Part shown: piece after piece, positions 29,619-39,515 of the stretch
Layout: each line of letters begins with the position of its first letter
How positions within the stretch are numbered: position 1 is the stretch's first letter
From: Comamonas sp. lk
GTDB lineage: Bacteria; Pseudomonadota; Gammaproteobacteria; Burkholderiales; Burkholderiaceae_C
DNA length: 64,000 bases
Direction of reading: 5' to 3'
NCBI RefSeq assembly: GCF_900564145.1
Contig: NZ_UOOB01000001.1
Location: 3,226,754 to 3,290,753 of the forward strand
Program-made: the position numbers and the translations under genes
The notes under the pieces: model-generated
What the model saw: only the letters and a program-made list of their open reading frames with translations
What the model was told of the DNA's origin: nothing
The model's database searches: none

Positions 29619-32600
29619 TCAGGCGGACTGCGGGCGGTTCACATCGCCGCGTGCCAGCAAGGAAAAGCGGTGCTCGATGCCGGTCTCGGGGCCGGGCTGG
29701 ATGGTGCGCACCACCCAGAAGGGATAGATGGCGCCCACGGTGTTGATGCGCAGGATGTTTCCGGGAATCCAGCCCTGACCCCAGCCCAGCGCCTTGATCA
29801 AGAAATACGGCTTGCCGGTGGTGGGGTTGAGGGGCGCACAGTCGGTATTGATGTCGCCCGTGGCGATGATCCCCACATGCTCGCCAATCACCCGGAACTG
29901 CGTGCTGCTGGTGAAATGCAGCGCCCAGCGCTCGGTAGTAGCGCCGGCATTGGTGACCAGAATCGGGGTCACGGACTCGTCATAGCCGGCCACGGCGGCC
30001 GCACCCTGCAGGGCATCGGACCAGGTGGCGCTGTCCCAGGTGTTCTGGTCAAACGCTTCACTCACCCGTGCATGGCGGTCGCCGGATGCGAGGGCGCTGG
30101 AGACATAGGTGCCGGCCAGTGGATAGTCATGGGTCAGCGCCCGGTTGAAAGTGATCTCGCCCGAAATCTGCACGTCCGTGGCCACAGCCATGTCTTCGAT
30201 GCGGTCCTCGATAGTGAGCGGCATGGTCATGGCCGAGACATCGGTGAAGGTGACCGTGCCGGCTTCGAGATCCACGCTAAAGCCGGTCTGCAGATTCTTG
30301 CCATTCGCATCACGCACCACCACACGGGACAGGCGTACCCGGGCCAGGTTGATGACTTGACCGTTGCTGACCACCAGCTGGCTGCTGGTCTTGGTGTGGC
30401 CGACCACGCACAGCGAGCCCGGCCGAAAGATGGGCACCTTGCCGTCGCTGGGCAGGCGCACCGGATCGATGCCGATCAGGTCAGCATCCATGGGCAGATA
30501 GGAATAGGCCACGCCCGAGTACCGCAAGGCACTGGCCACCACGGGCTGGGGCTTGAAGATCTTGCCGTCGCTCTGGACGTTGTCCGGGTTGAACCAGGGC
30601 TCGCCCTCATTGCCGCCTGCAACCACCAGACTGCCAAAGCCCAGACGTACCAGGCCGGTGTCGTAGTCCACGGTCCCGGTCGCGCCGGGCGCCGAGATTG
30701 CACCGTCAATGCCTGCCGTGACGTTCTGCGAGCCGCCGCCGGCGCGCGGCACTTGCACCGTCAGGGAACCCGGGCGCAGCGGAGCCGCAGCCGTGCGAAA
30801 CACATAGGCGCTGGAGATAGCCTCGCCCAGGGTGGTCACACAGCTGGAGCGGCGCAGCTGATTGGCATTGCTGGGAGTCCATGCGGTCAACACCAAGCGG
30901 CCGGTGGCATAGTTGATGGAGCCACGCGTCACAAAGCCAGCAGCGGTCAGCACACGCAGCACGCCACGACCGTCATCGCTCCAGGGCTGACCACTGGCGG
31001 GCATCAGCAGCACCGAGCTCGGCACCACCGGCGCTTGCACGCCGGTGACCAAGTCAAACTCGGGCGCAAACGTGACCTGCAGCGTACGGCGGGTGGCACT
31101 GCCCGTGGCCCGGAAACGCAGCTTGACGACGCCGCTCTCATCATTCGGAAAGATGCTGGGCGCATTGACGTACTCCATCCCCGCATAGTTGAGGCGATAC
31201 CTGGCCGCCTCGCCAGAGAAACCGCCACCACTGACCTGGCTGGTGGAGTAATGAGGCTTGGGGATTTTGATGGTGACATCGGGCAGAAAGTCCACCGCGC
31301 CCGTCGAATAGGTCACCGTACCCACCTGGGTGCCATTGAGCATCAGCTTGCCGGCGCCGTCATCACGGGCAATCTGGGTGGGATCGACCAAGCTCACGCC
31401 CATCTCGGTGAGCTGGGCGCGGGTGTAGGTGCCCAGCACGCTCTGGTCGGTCAGAGTGTTCCACTCCACCTCCACCGTGAAGGGCTGCAAGCCCCCCTGC
31501 CCGGCCGAGACCACCAGACGCCCCTGGCCGTTGCGCGAGGGATGGGCCAGAGTGACTTCGACGGCCGGGGCCGTATCCACAGTGACATCGAGCACCGTGC
31601 CCACGGCGGGCAGCAGCTTGGGAGCAAACAGAACCTCGCTGCGGCCTACCCTCACCTCGCCCGTGGCATCGCCCTGCAACTGCCAGGCCGCCGTGGCCGT
31701 GGCCGTGCGCTGGGTGACACCGTCCAGCCACTTCACTTCAAAGGCCCCGGGGTACAGCGCCTGGCCGGCGGGCAGCGGCAGCGCAATCGTCTGGCTGATC
31801 AACAGATCGACCACCGGGTGCACGGTCTCCTGCGTGGGTACGCCCCACTGGATAACGATGGAGCTGCCCACATCGGGCAAGGCGCCCAGGGTGATGACAT
31901 AAGCGCCTTCATCGGCGTTGTAAGTGCCGGCACCAAAGCTGGAGTCAGTTCCTCGCAGCGCACCATTGCCGGCATCCGCCAGCGTGTACCAGCGACCCTG
32001 AGCCCGGTAGGAAAACGACAGCGTGCCGCGTGCCGCTGTGGGCGTGATAAAGCCGGTATAGCTCTGGCTGCGGGTCTCGGGCGTGATGCGGATCTCGCTG
32101 GACTGGGGCATGCGCTGCAGATAGGCGGCGGGCCGGTAGCTGATGGCCTTGCTGCCGCCATAGCTGCCAGCGCTGACGGTCACCACGCCGTTGGCATAGT
32201 CCACCGTGCCGATCTGCTGGGTGCCCGACATGAGCAAGCCACCGGCATCCACAAAAGTGACGCCGCCTAGCGTGATGCGCAGAGAGGCTGGCGTAATACC
32301 GCCGGGCAGCACCAGGCTGGTGGCCACGCTCCAGTCCTGCGAAGTAGAAAATGCCACCTCGGCCGCACCGGGCACGGGCAGACCGGCAGCCGCGTACGGG
32401 ATAGCGGCCGGGATCGGCGTCTCGCTCTGAGCCGAGGGCACGATCTGGGTCATGATGGTCTTGGCGATGACCGTGAAGTCGCCCAGGGCCGCAGCCTTTT
32501 GCAGCGGGGTGACGCCCACATAGCTCCCGGCATCGGCCACCACGGTGTCGCAGACACGGGCGGCATTGTCGAGTCGCGTGAAGTTGCGACTGGCAGATGT

Positions 32601-33212
32601 GCCCTTGAAACCGTAGCGCAGCGCATCGGACAGATCGAGCGTAACCACCAGCGCCTTGAAGTCTTTGTCCTGGTCATAGGTGAAGGTGCGCTCCAGGGAG
32701 ACGACCCGGGTCACGCGCACGTATTGCTCTTGCGCATTGCTCTGGCCCTCGTTCTGGGTCAGCACCAAGGTCTTGCCTACGGCGGGCAGCTCGGTGCCCG
32801 GGCGTTGAAAAATCTGAATCGCCCGCTGGCCTGCGAGAGCGTCTGAGTAGAGATAGCCGCCCCATTCCACTCCCTTATTCAGATAAGCCTCCAGCCGGGC
32901 CTGCGCCTGGGCGCGGGTGTCGTAAACGCCATCGGTGGCAAACAGGGTGATGGAGATATTGGGATCGGCCGGCGGCTCGGCAACGATGACGTTGCTGCCC
33001 TGATAGGTGTCGGTGTCGTCGGTGCGCACGGCCACAAAAGACTGGCGCATATTGGCGCGGCCGAGGGCACGGTCCATCTGGCTGACATCGGGCATCAGCG
33101 CGTTTTCTTTACCGTCCTCGATCTCGATGGCCGATGGGCCGCCACCGCCCTCGGGTACGTCGTCCATGACGCGGCTGGCCAGCAGCTGGATATCGCCTTG
33201 CTTGATGGGCAT
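29619..33212 (-). CDS. Large phage tail tip / fibre protein with internal beta repeats
   Basis: 1197 residues, the largest gene of the prophage. N-terminus MPIKQGDIQLLASRVMDDVPEGGGG. At least four copies of a short beta-hairpin motif recur: IGTVDYANGVVTVS, VGTVTYSTGAVDFL, RGSINYATGRLVLT and TGTVDYDTGLVRLG. Each is preceded by a strand ending near a ...SG/NGTQ-type turn. This is a repeated-domain virion protein, likely the central tail tip or a fibre shaft. No enzymatic motif is seen. Confidence 0.7.
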   Translation of the reverse strand: MPIKQGDIQLLASRVMDDVPEGGGGPSAIEIEDGKENALMPDVSQMDRALGRANMRQSFVAVRTDDTDTYQGSNVIVAEPPADPNISITLFATDGVYDTRAQAQARLEAYLNKGVEWGGYLYSDALAGQRAIQIFQRPGTELPAVGKTLVLTQNEGQSNAQEQYVRVTRVVSLERTFTYDQDKDFKALVVTLDLSDALRYGFKGTSASRNFTRLDNAARVCDTVVADAGSYVGVTPLQKAAALGDFTVIAKTIMTQIVPSAQSETPIPAAIPYAAAGLPVPGAAEVAFSTSQDWSVATSLVLPGGITPASLRITLGGVTFVDAGGLLMSGTQQIGTVDYANGVVTVSAGSYGGSKAISYRPAAYLQRMPQSSEIRITPETRSQSYTGFITPTAARGTLSFSYRAQGRWYTLADAGNGALRGTDSSFGAGTYNADEGAYVITLGALPDVGSSIVIQWGVPTQETVHPVVDLLISQTIALPLPAGQALYPGAFEVKWLDGVTQRTATATAAWQLQGDATGEVRVGRSEVLFAPKLLPAVGTVLDVTVDTAPAVEVTLAHPSRNGQGRLVVSAGQGGLQPFTVEVEWNTLTDQSVLGTYTRAQLTEMGVSLVDPTQIARDDGAGKLMLNGTQVGTVTYSTGAVDFLPDVTIKIPKPHYSTSQVSGGGFSGEAARYRLNYAGMEYVNAPSIFPNDESGVVKLRFRATGSATRRTLQVTFAPEFDLVTGVQAPVVPSSVLLMPASGQPWSDDGRGVLRVLTAAGFVTRGSINYATGRLVLTAWTPSNANQLRRSSCVTTLGEAISSAYVFRTAAAPLRPGSLTVQVPRAGGGSQNVTAGIDGAISAPGATGTVDYDTGLVRLGFGSLVVAGGNEGEPWFNPDNVQSDGKIFKPQPVVASALRYSGVAYSYLPMDADLIGIDPVRLPSDGKVPIFRPGSLCVVGHTKTSSQLVVSNGQVINLARVRLSRVVVRDANGKNLQTGFSVDLEAGTVTFTDVSAMTMPLTIEDRIEDMAVATDVQISGEITFNRALTHDYPLAGTYVSSALASGDRHARVSEAFDQNTWDSATWSDALQGAAAVAGYDESVTPILVTNAGATTERWALHFTSSTQFRVIGEHVGIIATGDINTDCAPLNPTTGKPYFLIKALGWGQGWIPGNILRINTVGAIYPFWVVRTIQPGPETGIEHRFSLLARGDVNRPQSA

Positions 33213-33223
33213 CTATTTCTTTC

Positions 33224-33607
33224 TCAAACCGTGATCAGCCGCAGCGTGGCGACATAGGGGTAGTCGGCAGGTGGCAACTCGGGCCGCGCAACCGGTTTGG
33301 CGCTGACCGGGTTGTCGGGCGCAAACTGCACGCTGAAGCTGCGCCCGTCGGCCAGGACCAGCGGGTACTGGGCGCCGGGCTCTTGGGCCAGGGCCTGCAC
33401 GGCCAGCAGGGTCTGACGAGCGATCCAGCCCTGGTCTTCCACCGCCTGCAGCGTGATGGGCCGGCCCTCGATCACCGCCATGGCATCAATGACCAGGGCG
33501 CCGGTGATGGAGCGGTCTACCGTTTTAGCGACGGCAGACCAGTCGAACTCATCCACCCACAACATGCCGCGCGGCAATTCGATCTCGTTGAGCCAATGTC
33601 CGGCCAT
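33224..33607 (-). CDS. Phage minor tail protein
   Basis: 127 residues (MAGHWLNEIELPRGMLWVDEFDWSA..., then VQALAQEPGAQYPLVLADGRSFSVQFA and PPADYPYVATLRLITV). Located between the tape measure and the large tip protein, 2 bp from the former, in the position of gpM/distal-tail-like proteins. The sequence pattern (PLVLADGRSFSV) is reminiscent of small tail-tip proteins that recognise the tube end. Assignment by position. Confidence 0.65.
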   Translation of the reverse strand: MAGHWLNEIELPRGMLWVDEFDWSAVAKTVDRSITGALVIDAMAVIEGRPITLQAVEDQGWIARQTLLAVQALAQEPGAQYPLVLADGRSFSVQFAPDNPVSAKPVARPELPPADYPYVATLRLITV

Positions 33608-33609
33608 GA

Positions 33610-36357
33610 CTACCCTCCTCTGAGCTGGGCCGAACGCTCCAGCTCTTGCATGAATTGCTGTGTTGCCTCGCTGCCCTGCGCATCGGTGCCCCAGGCATAG
33701 GAGCGACCGTTGAGATACACATCGTGGCGATGGGTGATGACCGGCTGAGACGGCGCTGGGGCAGGCGAAGGTGCGGGAGCTGGCGCGCTAGGAGTACTTC
33801 CAGGCACAGGTATTCCGGGCGGCATCGCAGGCTTGCGCACAGACTCCTTGCGCTCCTTGTCGGCAGCGTTACGCACGGCCTGCTGCAGATCCAGCCCCTT
33901 CTGCGCTTCCTTGACGGCAAACTCGGTCAGGTCGTACTGGTACATGCCCAGCTGGCCCTGGGCCTTGGTCTGAAACGGGTTGTCCTTGGCGTACTGGGTT
34001 TTCCACTGATCCCACCAGGCATCCAGCTCCTTCTGGCTCTGGAAGGTCGGCACCAGTGCCAACGGTCCAGACTTTTGCTGCATGACCGAGTCGGAGCCTT
34101 TGACTCCAGCATTGCGCGCATCCAGGGAATGACCAGAAGGGTTCTGGCCGCCCACATTGCGGCTTTGATGGCTGAAGCTCTCCAGCGCTTGGCCTGCATT
34201 GCTGACTGAGCTGGCCACCCGCTCAAAGTCGGCCGCCATGGAGCTGGTGACTTTCTTGGTGGCCTTGTCGGTATTGACCAGCGCCTTGCCCGCATCATCC
34301 AAAGCGATTTCGTAGCCCTTGACTGCAGCTTGGGTCTTGAGCCATTCAGGCGCAATGCCGCCATTGGCTGCAATCACTTTGTCGGCCATGGATTTCCAGG
34401 CCTCGGCAATGCGCATGGGCGGCTGCTGGCCATCTGTTTCCAGGCGATCAAACGCCGCCTTGGCCTGGCTGGCCATGCGCTGCAGATCCTCATTGGTGGT
34501 CAGACCCAGATCCTTGTACGCCTGCTCCACCAGTGCCGTCGCTTTTGCGGCATCCGCTGCTGAGCCGGCCAGGTTGCGCTGAATCTTGTCGATTTCCAGC
34601 AGTGCTTTGGCCGCGGCCTGCACATTGCCGCTGGCAATCAGCTGCTGATATTCATTCTTGAGCAGCTTGACCGACTCGGCGGCCATGCGGTCGGCCTCGG
34701 CCTTGGCTGCCGCATCCTTGGCGGCTTTGGATGCCGCCTTGCCCGTGGACTCAATGGCCTCGGCCACCTTCTTCAGCTCGGCTGCCGATGTCGTGGCGGC
34801 GGCCGCAGTCTCGCCAACTTCCCCGGTCAGCCCGGCCCATCCATCCCGGGCCGTTTGCGCACCGTCTGCCATGGCCTGAAACGCCTCTTGCGACTTTGCG
34901 GCCAGCGCTTCGGAAGAAGCCCAGGTTGCCTCGGCAGACAAGCGCGCATCTTCTGCAGCCTGGGCCCAGGCCTGGGAGACGGCACCAAAGGTGATCTTGG
35001 ATAGGCCTTCGTACAAATAGGCCAGACCGCTCTGGATATTGCTGGCCACGCCGGCGAAGGCTTCGCCCACCTTGTAGATCACAGCCATGACGCCGTTGAC
35101 GCCCGTCGTCATCACGCCCCAGGCCAGCTGCATGCTGTTGCCGGCATTGGTCGCGTACTGGCCGATGCGCTGCAGGGTCTCACCCGTCTCGCTGGCAAAC
35201 ACCTGCAGCCGCAAGATCACCGCATCAAAGTTGACATTGGCCGCAAACGCCTGAAAGTACTTGAGCCCGCTTTCAAATGCGGTGGCCAGGGTCTGGCCGA
35301 ACTTAGCAATCGTGCCGTCCTCAAGGCCGCGGCGAATAGCGGCCGTGAGCTCATCCACACCCTTGCGCACCACGGGCAATACAGGCGTGTTGAGCGCTTT
35401 TACCGCTTCTCCCCAAACACTGCCAAGACCCGTCAGGGAACCTTGCAGGTTGTCCGACATGATCTTGGCAGTCGCCTCAGCACTGCCGCCTGCATCCTTG
35501 AGTTTTGCCGTCAGGGCATCGAGCGAGCCCATACTCTGGTTGAGTAGCGCTCGCAATGCAGGGCCAGCCTCCAGGCCAATCGCGTTGATGGCTTTTTCGC
35601 CGTCCTTGCCCTTGGCAGCCAGCTGGTGCAGTGCTTCTTCAAAGTTGGTGGTGACAATACCGGCCGCGCCAAGCTCTTTGCGAAACGACGACAGCGGATT
35701 CTGAAACTGGCTCAGGATGGAGTTCAGCGCCGTACCGGCACGGCTGGCGTCAATGCCCGCATCGGCAAACTTGCCGATGATGGCCACTGTGCTTTCCAGG
35801 CTCAGGCCCAGCGAGTTCGCCACGGGCGCCGCATAACTCAGCGCCTGAGCCAGGCCGTCCACGCTGGTGTTGGTGGCGTTGGCACCCTTGGCCAGCACAT
35901 CGGCCACACGGCCGGCATCTTCAAATGCCAGGCCCATGCCCATCACGGCCTTGGTCACATACTCGCTGGCCGTGCCCAGTTCGATGTCGCCGGCCTGGGC
36001 CAGGGCCAGCACTGCAGGCAAGGTCTTGATGGCGTCGCCAGCACTCAGACCGGCCTTAGCCAGATTCTCCAACGCACCCGCAGCCTGCACCGAGGTGAAC
36101 TTGGTGTTGCTGCCGGCGTCCTGCGCCGCCTTGGTCAGCGCCGCCATCTCGGCGGCCGAGCCTTCGGTCGCCGCCTTGACCCGACTCATGGCACCTTCAA
36201 ACTCGGCCGCGCCCTGAATACCGCTGGCGAAGGCCTTGATGCCCAAGTAACCCACGATGGCCAGGCCCACAGCCTTGGCGTTTCTCTCCAGGCGGCCCAG
36301 CACCGCAGACGCATTGTCCTTGGCGTTGATGACGATCTGAATGGGCTTGAATGCCAT
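33610..36357 (-). CDS. Phage tail tape measure protein
   Basis: 915 residues. MAFKPIQIVINAKDNASAVLGRL, AEFEGAMSRVKAATEGSAAEMAALTKAAQDAGSNT-like segments and LSYAAPVANSLGLSLESTVAIIG are classic of TP901/lambda tape-measure N-terminal domains. Long amphipathic helices and Ala-rich coiled coils follow, with hydrophobic patches at about 410-450. At roughly 0.15 nm per residue the tail would be near 140 nm. A Pro/Ala-rich stretch (APAPSPAPAPSQP) lies near the C-terminus. Confidence 0.93.
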   Translation of the reverse strand: MAFKPIQIVINAKDNASAVLGRLERNAKAVGLAIVGYLGIKAFASGIQGAAEFEGAMSRVKAATEGSAAEMAALTKAAQDAGSNTKFTSVQAAGALENLAKAGLSAGDAIKTLPAVLALAQAGDIELGTASEYVTKAVMGMGLAFEDAGRVADVLAKGANATNTSVDGLAQALSYAAPVANSLGLSLESTVAIIGKFADAGIDASRAGTALNSILSQFQNPLSSFRKELGAAGIVTTNFEEALHQLAAKGKDGEKAINAIGLEAGPALRALLNQSMGSLDALTAKLKDAGGSAEATAKIMSDNLQGSLTGLGSVWGEAVKALNTPVLPVVRKGVDELTAAIRRGLEDGTIAKFGQTLATAFESGLKYFQAFAANVNFDAVILRLQVFASETGETLQRIGQYATNAGNSMQLAWGVMTTGVNGVMAVIYKVGEAFAGVASNIQSGLAYLYEGLSKITFGAVSQAWAQAAEDARLSAEATWASSEALAAKSQEAFQAMADGAQTARDGWAGLTGEVGETAAAATTSAAELKKVAEAIESTGKAASKAAKDAAAKAEADRMAAESVKLLKNEYQQLIASGNVQAAAKALLEIDKIQRNLAGSAADAAKATALVEQAYKDLGLTTNEDLQRMASQAKAAFDRLETDGQQPPMRIAEAWKSMADKVIAANGGIAPEWLKTQAAVKGYEIALDDAGKALVNTDKATKKVTSSMAADFERVASSVSNAGQALESFSHQSRNVGGQNPSGHSLDARNAGVKGSDSVMQQKSGPLALVPTFQSQKELDAWWDQWKTQYAKDNPFQTKAQGQLGMYQYDLTEFAVKEAQKGLDLQQAVRNAADKERKESVRKPAMPPGIPVPGSTPSAPAPAPSPAPAPSQPVITHRHDVYLNGRSYAWGTDAQGSEATQQFMQELERSAQLRGG

Positions 36358-36464
36358 GGTTATGCGGTGCGGGAAAGAGTGAGTACTTCGGTTTGCGCTG
36401 CAACCAGCAAAAACAGGCCGCAGTGCAAACCGCCCCGGCGAACCGGGAGGTTTGGTTAAGTGAT

Positions 36465-37262
36465 TTAGGGGATCAGCGCTGCACGGCCGTCCACATAGAC
36501 GGCTTCGCCGTTGTCGGGCTTGAGCACTTCCACATCCAGGCCGATCTGGCTGTAGTCGTTGCCGTCCTGAATCAGCGGCAGCTCGCCCGTGGGCGACAAG
36601 GTGACGCTGGGGAAGAACCAGTCACGGTTGGCGCCATGGGCGTTGTCGGCAATCAGCTGCAGCGCGCCTTTGAGGTCGGTGCCGTTGCCCGACTTGATGC
36701 GCTCCCAGCTGACCTGCGCGCGGGTGTAGCCCACAGAGACGGCGGTGGCCGCAGCAATGGCGCCGCCCTCCACGATCTGCAGTAAGCCCAGGCTCACGTC
36801 CACCAGGTAGTCCTTGTCCACCTCATAGGTGGTTGCGTCGTCTTCGCTCTTGAGCACCACGACGCTGATGTTTCGGGCACCGGTGGGGGCCCCCGGCGTC
36901 ACGCCCAGCTGGTAAATGCGGCCGGGCTCGACCGTGTGCTTTTCTGCGGTGACAGCGCCAGAAGCCTGGGTGTGCGTCTCCACCGTGCCCGACAGAAACA
37001 GACCCAGATTGGCAGAGCTGATGTTGTCCGTGGTCAGGCCGGCCTTGCGGGTCACCTCGATCAGGATCTCTTCATCCTTCTCGCGCAGACCGCCTTGCGA
37101 GCTGTAATGCGGCGCCTTCTCACCTTCAACGCTGAGCGAGAAGCCCGGGCAGTTGCCGAACTGGCGCCCGCCCAGGCGCTTGCCGTCGGCATCGAACGGA
37201 TAAAAGACAAGGCGTCCACGGGGAATCTGGTATTCCTTTTTGACGCGGGGCAAAGCAGCCAT
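36465..37262 (-). CDS. Phage major tail tube protein
   Basis: 265 residues from ATG 37262, with GGAGAG in front. Repeated beta strands (RGRLVFYPFDADGKRLGGRQFGN, FSLSVEGEKAPHYSSQGGLREKDEEI) and the INISVVVLKSEDD-like middle are typical of siphovirus tail tube proteins. YEVDKDYLVDVSLGLLQIVEGGAI and DWFFPSVTLSPTGELPLI support this. Placed between tail terminator and tape measure, as expected. Confidence 0.85.
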   Translation of the reverse strand: MAALPRVKKEYQIPRGRLVFYPFDADGKRLGGRQFGNCPGFSLSVEGEKAPHYSSQGGLREKDEEILIEVTRKAGLTTDNISSANLGLFLSGTVETHTQASGAVTAEKHTVEPGRIYQLGVTPGAPTGARNISVVVLKSEDDATTYEVDKDYLVDVSLGLLQIVEGGAIAAATAVSVGYTRAQVSWERIKSGNGTDLKGALQLIADNAHGANRDWFFPSVTLSPTGELPLIQDGNDYSQIGLDVEVLKPDNGEAVYVDGRAALIP

Positions 37263-37300
37263 GGTGCTCTCTCCTAATAAATGATGGGTTGACGCCGGAC

Positions 37301-37714
37301 TCAAACGTCCAGCGACTCAAAGACCGAAACGCAGGTGAACTCCACCGAGTAGCCCACCAGCCCGGCATCGCTGAACTCGGCTTCGCGCACGCCGGCCACC
37401 TTCAGCTCCGACCAGGTACGGCCGCCGGCAGACACAGGCTTGAAGCCATGCAGACCGCCAATCACCGCCGTCATCGCCGCATCCAGCTCTGCAGCAGCCT
37501 GGGCGCTGCGCTTGGCCACCAGCACGCAGGACCAGCGCGGCTCCAGCTGTGCCGCTTCACGCGACACATCGCCGGGCGCCGCGCCCACCATGCGGATCTC
37601 GATGGCCGGGACTTGCGAACGATCGCAGTGCTCGGAGGCACCGCGCAGATGCCAGCCGGCCAATACGGCCAGGGTTTGCAGGCGGGCTTTGAGGACAGAT
37701 TCCAAAAGCAACAT
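37301..37714 (-). CDS. Phage tail terminator-like protein
   Basis: 137 residues from ATG 37714: MLLLESVLKARLQTLAVLAGWHL, PAIEIRMVGAAP, RWSCVLVAKRSAQAAAELDAAM and YSVEFTCVSVFESLDV. Length, fold pattern and position (after the head-tail joining gene, before the tube gene) fit lambda gpU / Gp37-type tail terminators that cap the tube. Sequence identity to named families is not evident by eye. Confidence 0.7.
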   Translation of the reverse strand: MLLLESVLKARLQTLAVLAGWHLRGASEHCDRSQVPAIEIRMVGAAPGDVSREAAQLEPRWSCVLVAKRSAQAAAELDAAMTAVIGGLHGFKPVSAGGRTWSELKVAGVREAEFSDAGLVGYSVEFTCVSVFESLDV

Positions 37715-37719
37715 GGCGA

Positions 37720-38058
37720 TCAGTTCAAAAAGACGATGGGGAAAGTGGCCCAGCCGCTGGCGTCGGCCACCACAGGCCCGGTCACCTCGCAAGGCTGGCC
37801 CGCCAGCACCAGGGCCGTGCTGCCCTCGGCAATGCCGGGGGCGTTGGCAACGCACATGGCCACGGTCTGGCGGTCGGTGGTCACGGCGTGGTCCAGATAG
37901 CCATCCAGCGGCGTGCGATTGAAAATCACGCCGAAGGACTGGCCGCCCTGCCAACTGGCCGTGGCATTGGCCAAGGTCTGGCTGATGCCCTGATTGATCA
38001 GGGCATCCACAGCGGCGAATGGGGCAAGGTTTGCCTGCATACCGATGAGCCCGTTCAT
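37720..38058 (-). CDS. Head-tail joining protein (gpFII-like)
   Basis: 112 residues from ATG 38058, which overlaps the capsid stop (ATGA). NLAPFAAVDALINQGISQTLANATASWQG precedes a beta-rich half (GQSFGVIFNRTPLDGYLDHAV). Matches the size and order of lambda gpFII, which connects capsid neck to tail. Function from order and pattern. Confidence 0.7.
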   Translation of the reverse strand: MNGLIGMQANLAPFAAVDALINQGISQTLANATASWQGGQSFGVIFNRTPLDGYLDHAVTTDRQTVAMCVANAPGIAEGSTALVLAGQPCEVTGPVVADASGWATFPIVFLN

Positions 38059-39098
38059 GCCTTGCGCTTGGCACGCTGCAACATGCCGGGGCGGGTGCAC
38101 ATGAACAGCGGGTAGCTGTACACCTCGGGGCGCACAAAGGCCTGGCGTGCCAGGTCGGGCACCACCATGGCATATACGTCCTGGCCGGGCGTGTTGACGA
38201 AGGGCAGAAACTCCGCTGGCGAGAAGCCCGCCTTGAAGGCATCAGGCGCACCCACCGGGAAGAACTGGCATTCGTCGTTGTGAACGGCCACAGTGCTCTT
38301 GTCGTCCGTGCCCCGGTAGTTGATGAACAGAATGTTGCCGTAGCGGAACGAGCCAAAGGCCTGCCCCACCTCATTGCGCAGGTCGTTCGCTTCCTGCTGG
38401 TTCAGGTAGGTGCTGCGGGTTTCGGCGTTGCTGGTCAGGTCGTCAAAGAAGTTGTCGCCACACAGGCCCACGGCATAGGTCTGGCCAGGCAGCCAGGCTC
38501 CGTGGCTGCCGCGCATCATGGAGCGAATGACGTCATTGCACTTCACGCGCACGTTGCCCTCTTCGGCCACGGCAGCGGGAAAATCGAAATTGATGATGTC
38601 GGGGCGAGCAATTCCAAACTGCTCAAACCAGTCATACAACTGGCTGCCATCCGCATCCATCACCTTGCCCTGCACGGCGCCCAGGCGCATGTGCTCGTGC
38701 GTCAGCTCCACGGCGGCGCGCAGGCCGGTCTTGCCGTTCATGATTTCGGCCACCTCGTTCTGCACGGCCTGCATTTCGCTGGTGCTGCCAAAGGCGCGGA
38801 TGTTCTGCACCTCAGCCGCGTACAGCGTCTTGCCGCGCGCAATGCGCGTGGTGGCAAAGTGACGAATGTCACGCTTTTCACTCTTGCCTTCTTCAAGGGG
38901 AGCACCGCGCTCGCTGGTGGGAATCAGCGACAGCACGCCGCCCTTTTGCTCCACGGCAATCGTGGTGGTGCGCACGCGGTCGGGCGTGAAGATGCCCAGT
39001 TGCCCCAGCAGTTGCGGCGCATAAGGCGCTTGCTGGATGGCGGTGGAGAGAGACGTCATATTGAATGCGCCGTGCGTGAAGACGTTCAGATCGGCCAT
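38055..39098 (-). CDS. Major capsid protein (lambda gpE type)
   Basis: 347 residues. FNMTSLSTAIQQAPYAPQLLGQLGIF, TTTIAVEQKGGVLSLIPTSERG, GLRAAVELTHEHMRLGAVQGKVMD and EGFSPAEF-like segments are diagnostic of the lambda gpE (HK97 fold) family. Near the C-terminus, FVRPEVYSYPLFMCTRPGML is also conserved. ATG 39098 chosen: an upstream 14-residue extension from a non-ATG codon has no support. Confidence 0.95.
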   Translation of the reverse strand: MADLNVFTHGAFNMTSLSTAIQQAPYAPQLLGQLGIFTPDRVRTTTIAVEQKGGVLSLIPTSERGAPLEEGKSEKRDIRHFATTRIARGKTLYAAEVQNIRAFGSTSEMQAVQNEVAEIMNGKTGLRAAVELTHEHMRLGAVQGKVMDADGSQLYDWFEQFGIARPDIINFDFPAAVAEEGNVRVKCNDVIRSMMRGSHGAWLPGQTYAVGLCGDNFFDDLTSNAETRSTYLNQQEANDLRNEVGQAFGSFRYGNILFINYRGTDDKSTVAVHNDECQFFPVGAPDAFKAGFSPAEFLPFVNTPGQDVYAMVVPDLARQAFVRPEVYSYPLFMCTRPGMLQRAKRKA

Positions 39099-39126
39099 GT
39101 GTTGTGCCTTGTTCTTTCTGCGCGCC

Positions 39127-39486
39127 TTAGCGCGCCACAATGCCCACGGCGGCCAACTGGGCCAACGCGGCGGTTTTCTGGGGTTGGGTCATGCCTGCGG
39201 GCCAGGCCAGCTCATGCGCGGCCACTTCTGCATCGCGGGCGGTGATAACGGCGGCGTGGGCAGCGGCGGTGCTGTCCACTGCGGCAAACAGCACGGCAAT
39301 GGCGGTCTGGCTGCCGTTGTCGTTGCTGGGGCTTACAGCCGTGTATTCGCCACTGGTAGTGACCTTGCCCAGCACAGCGCCGGGCAACAGGGTCTGGCCT
39401 TGCGCGATAGTGACTACTTCGCGCGAGCGGGTGCCGTTGGCTTCGCTGACCAAATAGCAGGCGGTGCCGGGGCCGAGTGTTTCCAT
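39127..39486 (-). CDS. Head decoration protein (gpD-like)
   Basis: 119 residues, Ala/Thr/Val rich, with TLLPGAVLGKVTTSGEYTAVSPSNDNGSQTAIAVL, the pattern of lambda gpD capsid-stabilising trimers. Located between scaffold and capsid genes as in lambda. Confidence 0.9.
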   Translation of the reverse strand: METLGPGTACYLVSEANGTRSREVVTIAQGQTLLPGAVLGKVTTSGEYTAVSPSNDNGSQTAIAVLFAAVDSTAAAHAAVITARDAEVAAHELAWPAGMTQPQKTAALAQLAAVGIVAR

Positions 39487-39515
39487 GGGGTGTGCTCCTG
39501 TTGAATGAGGGTGAA

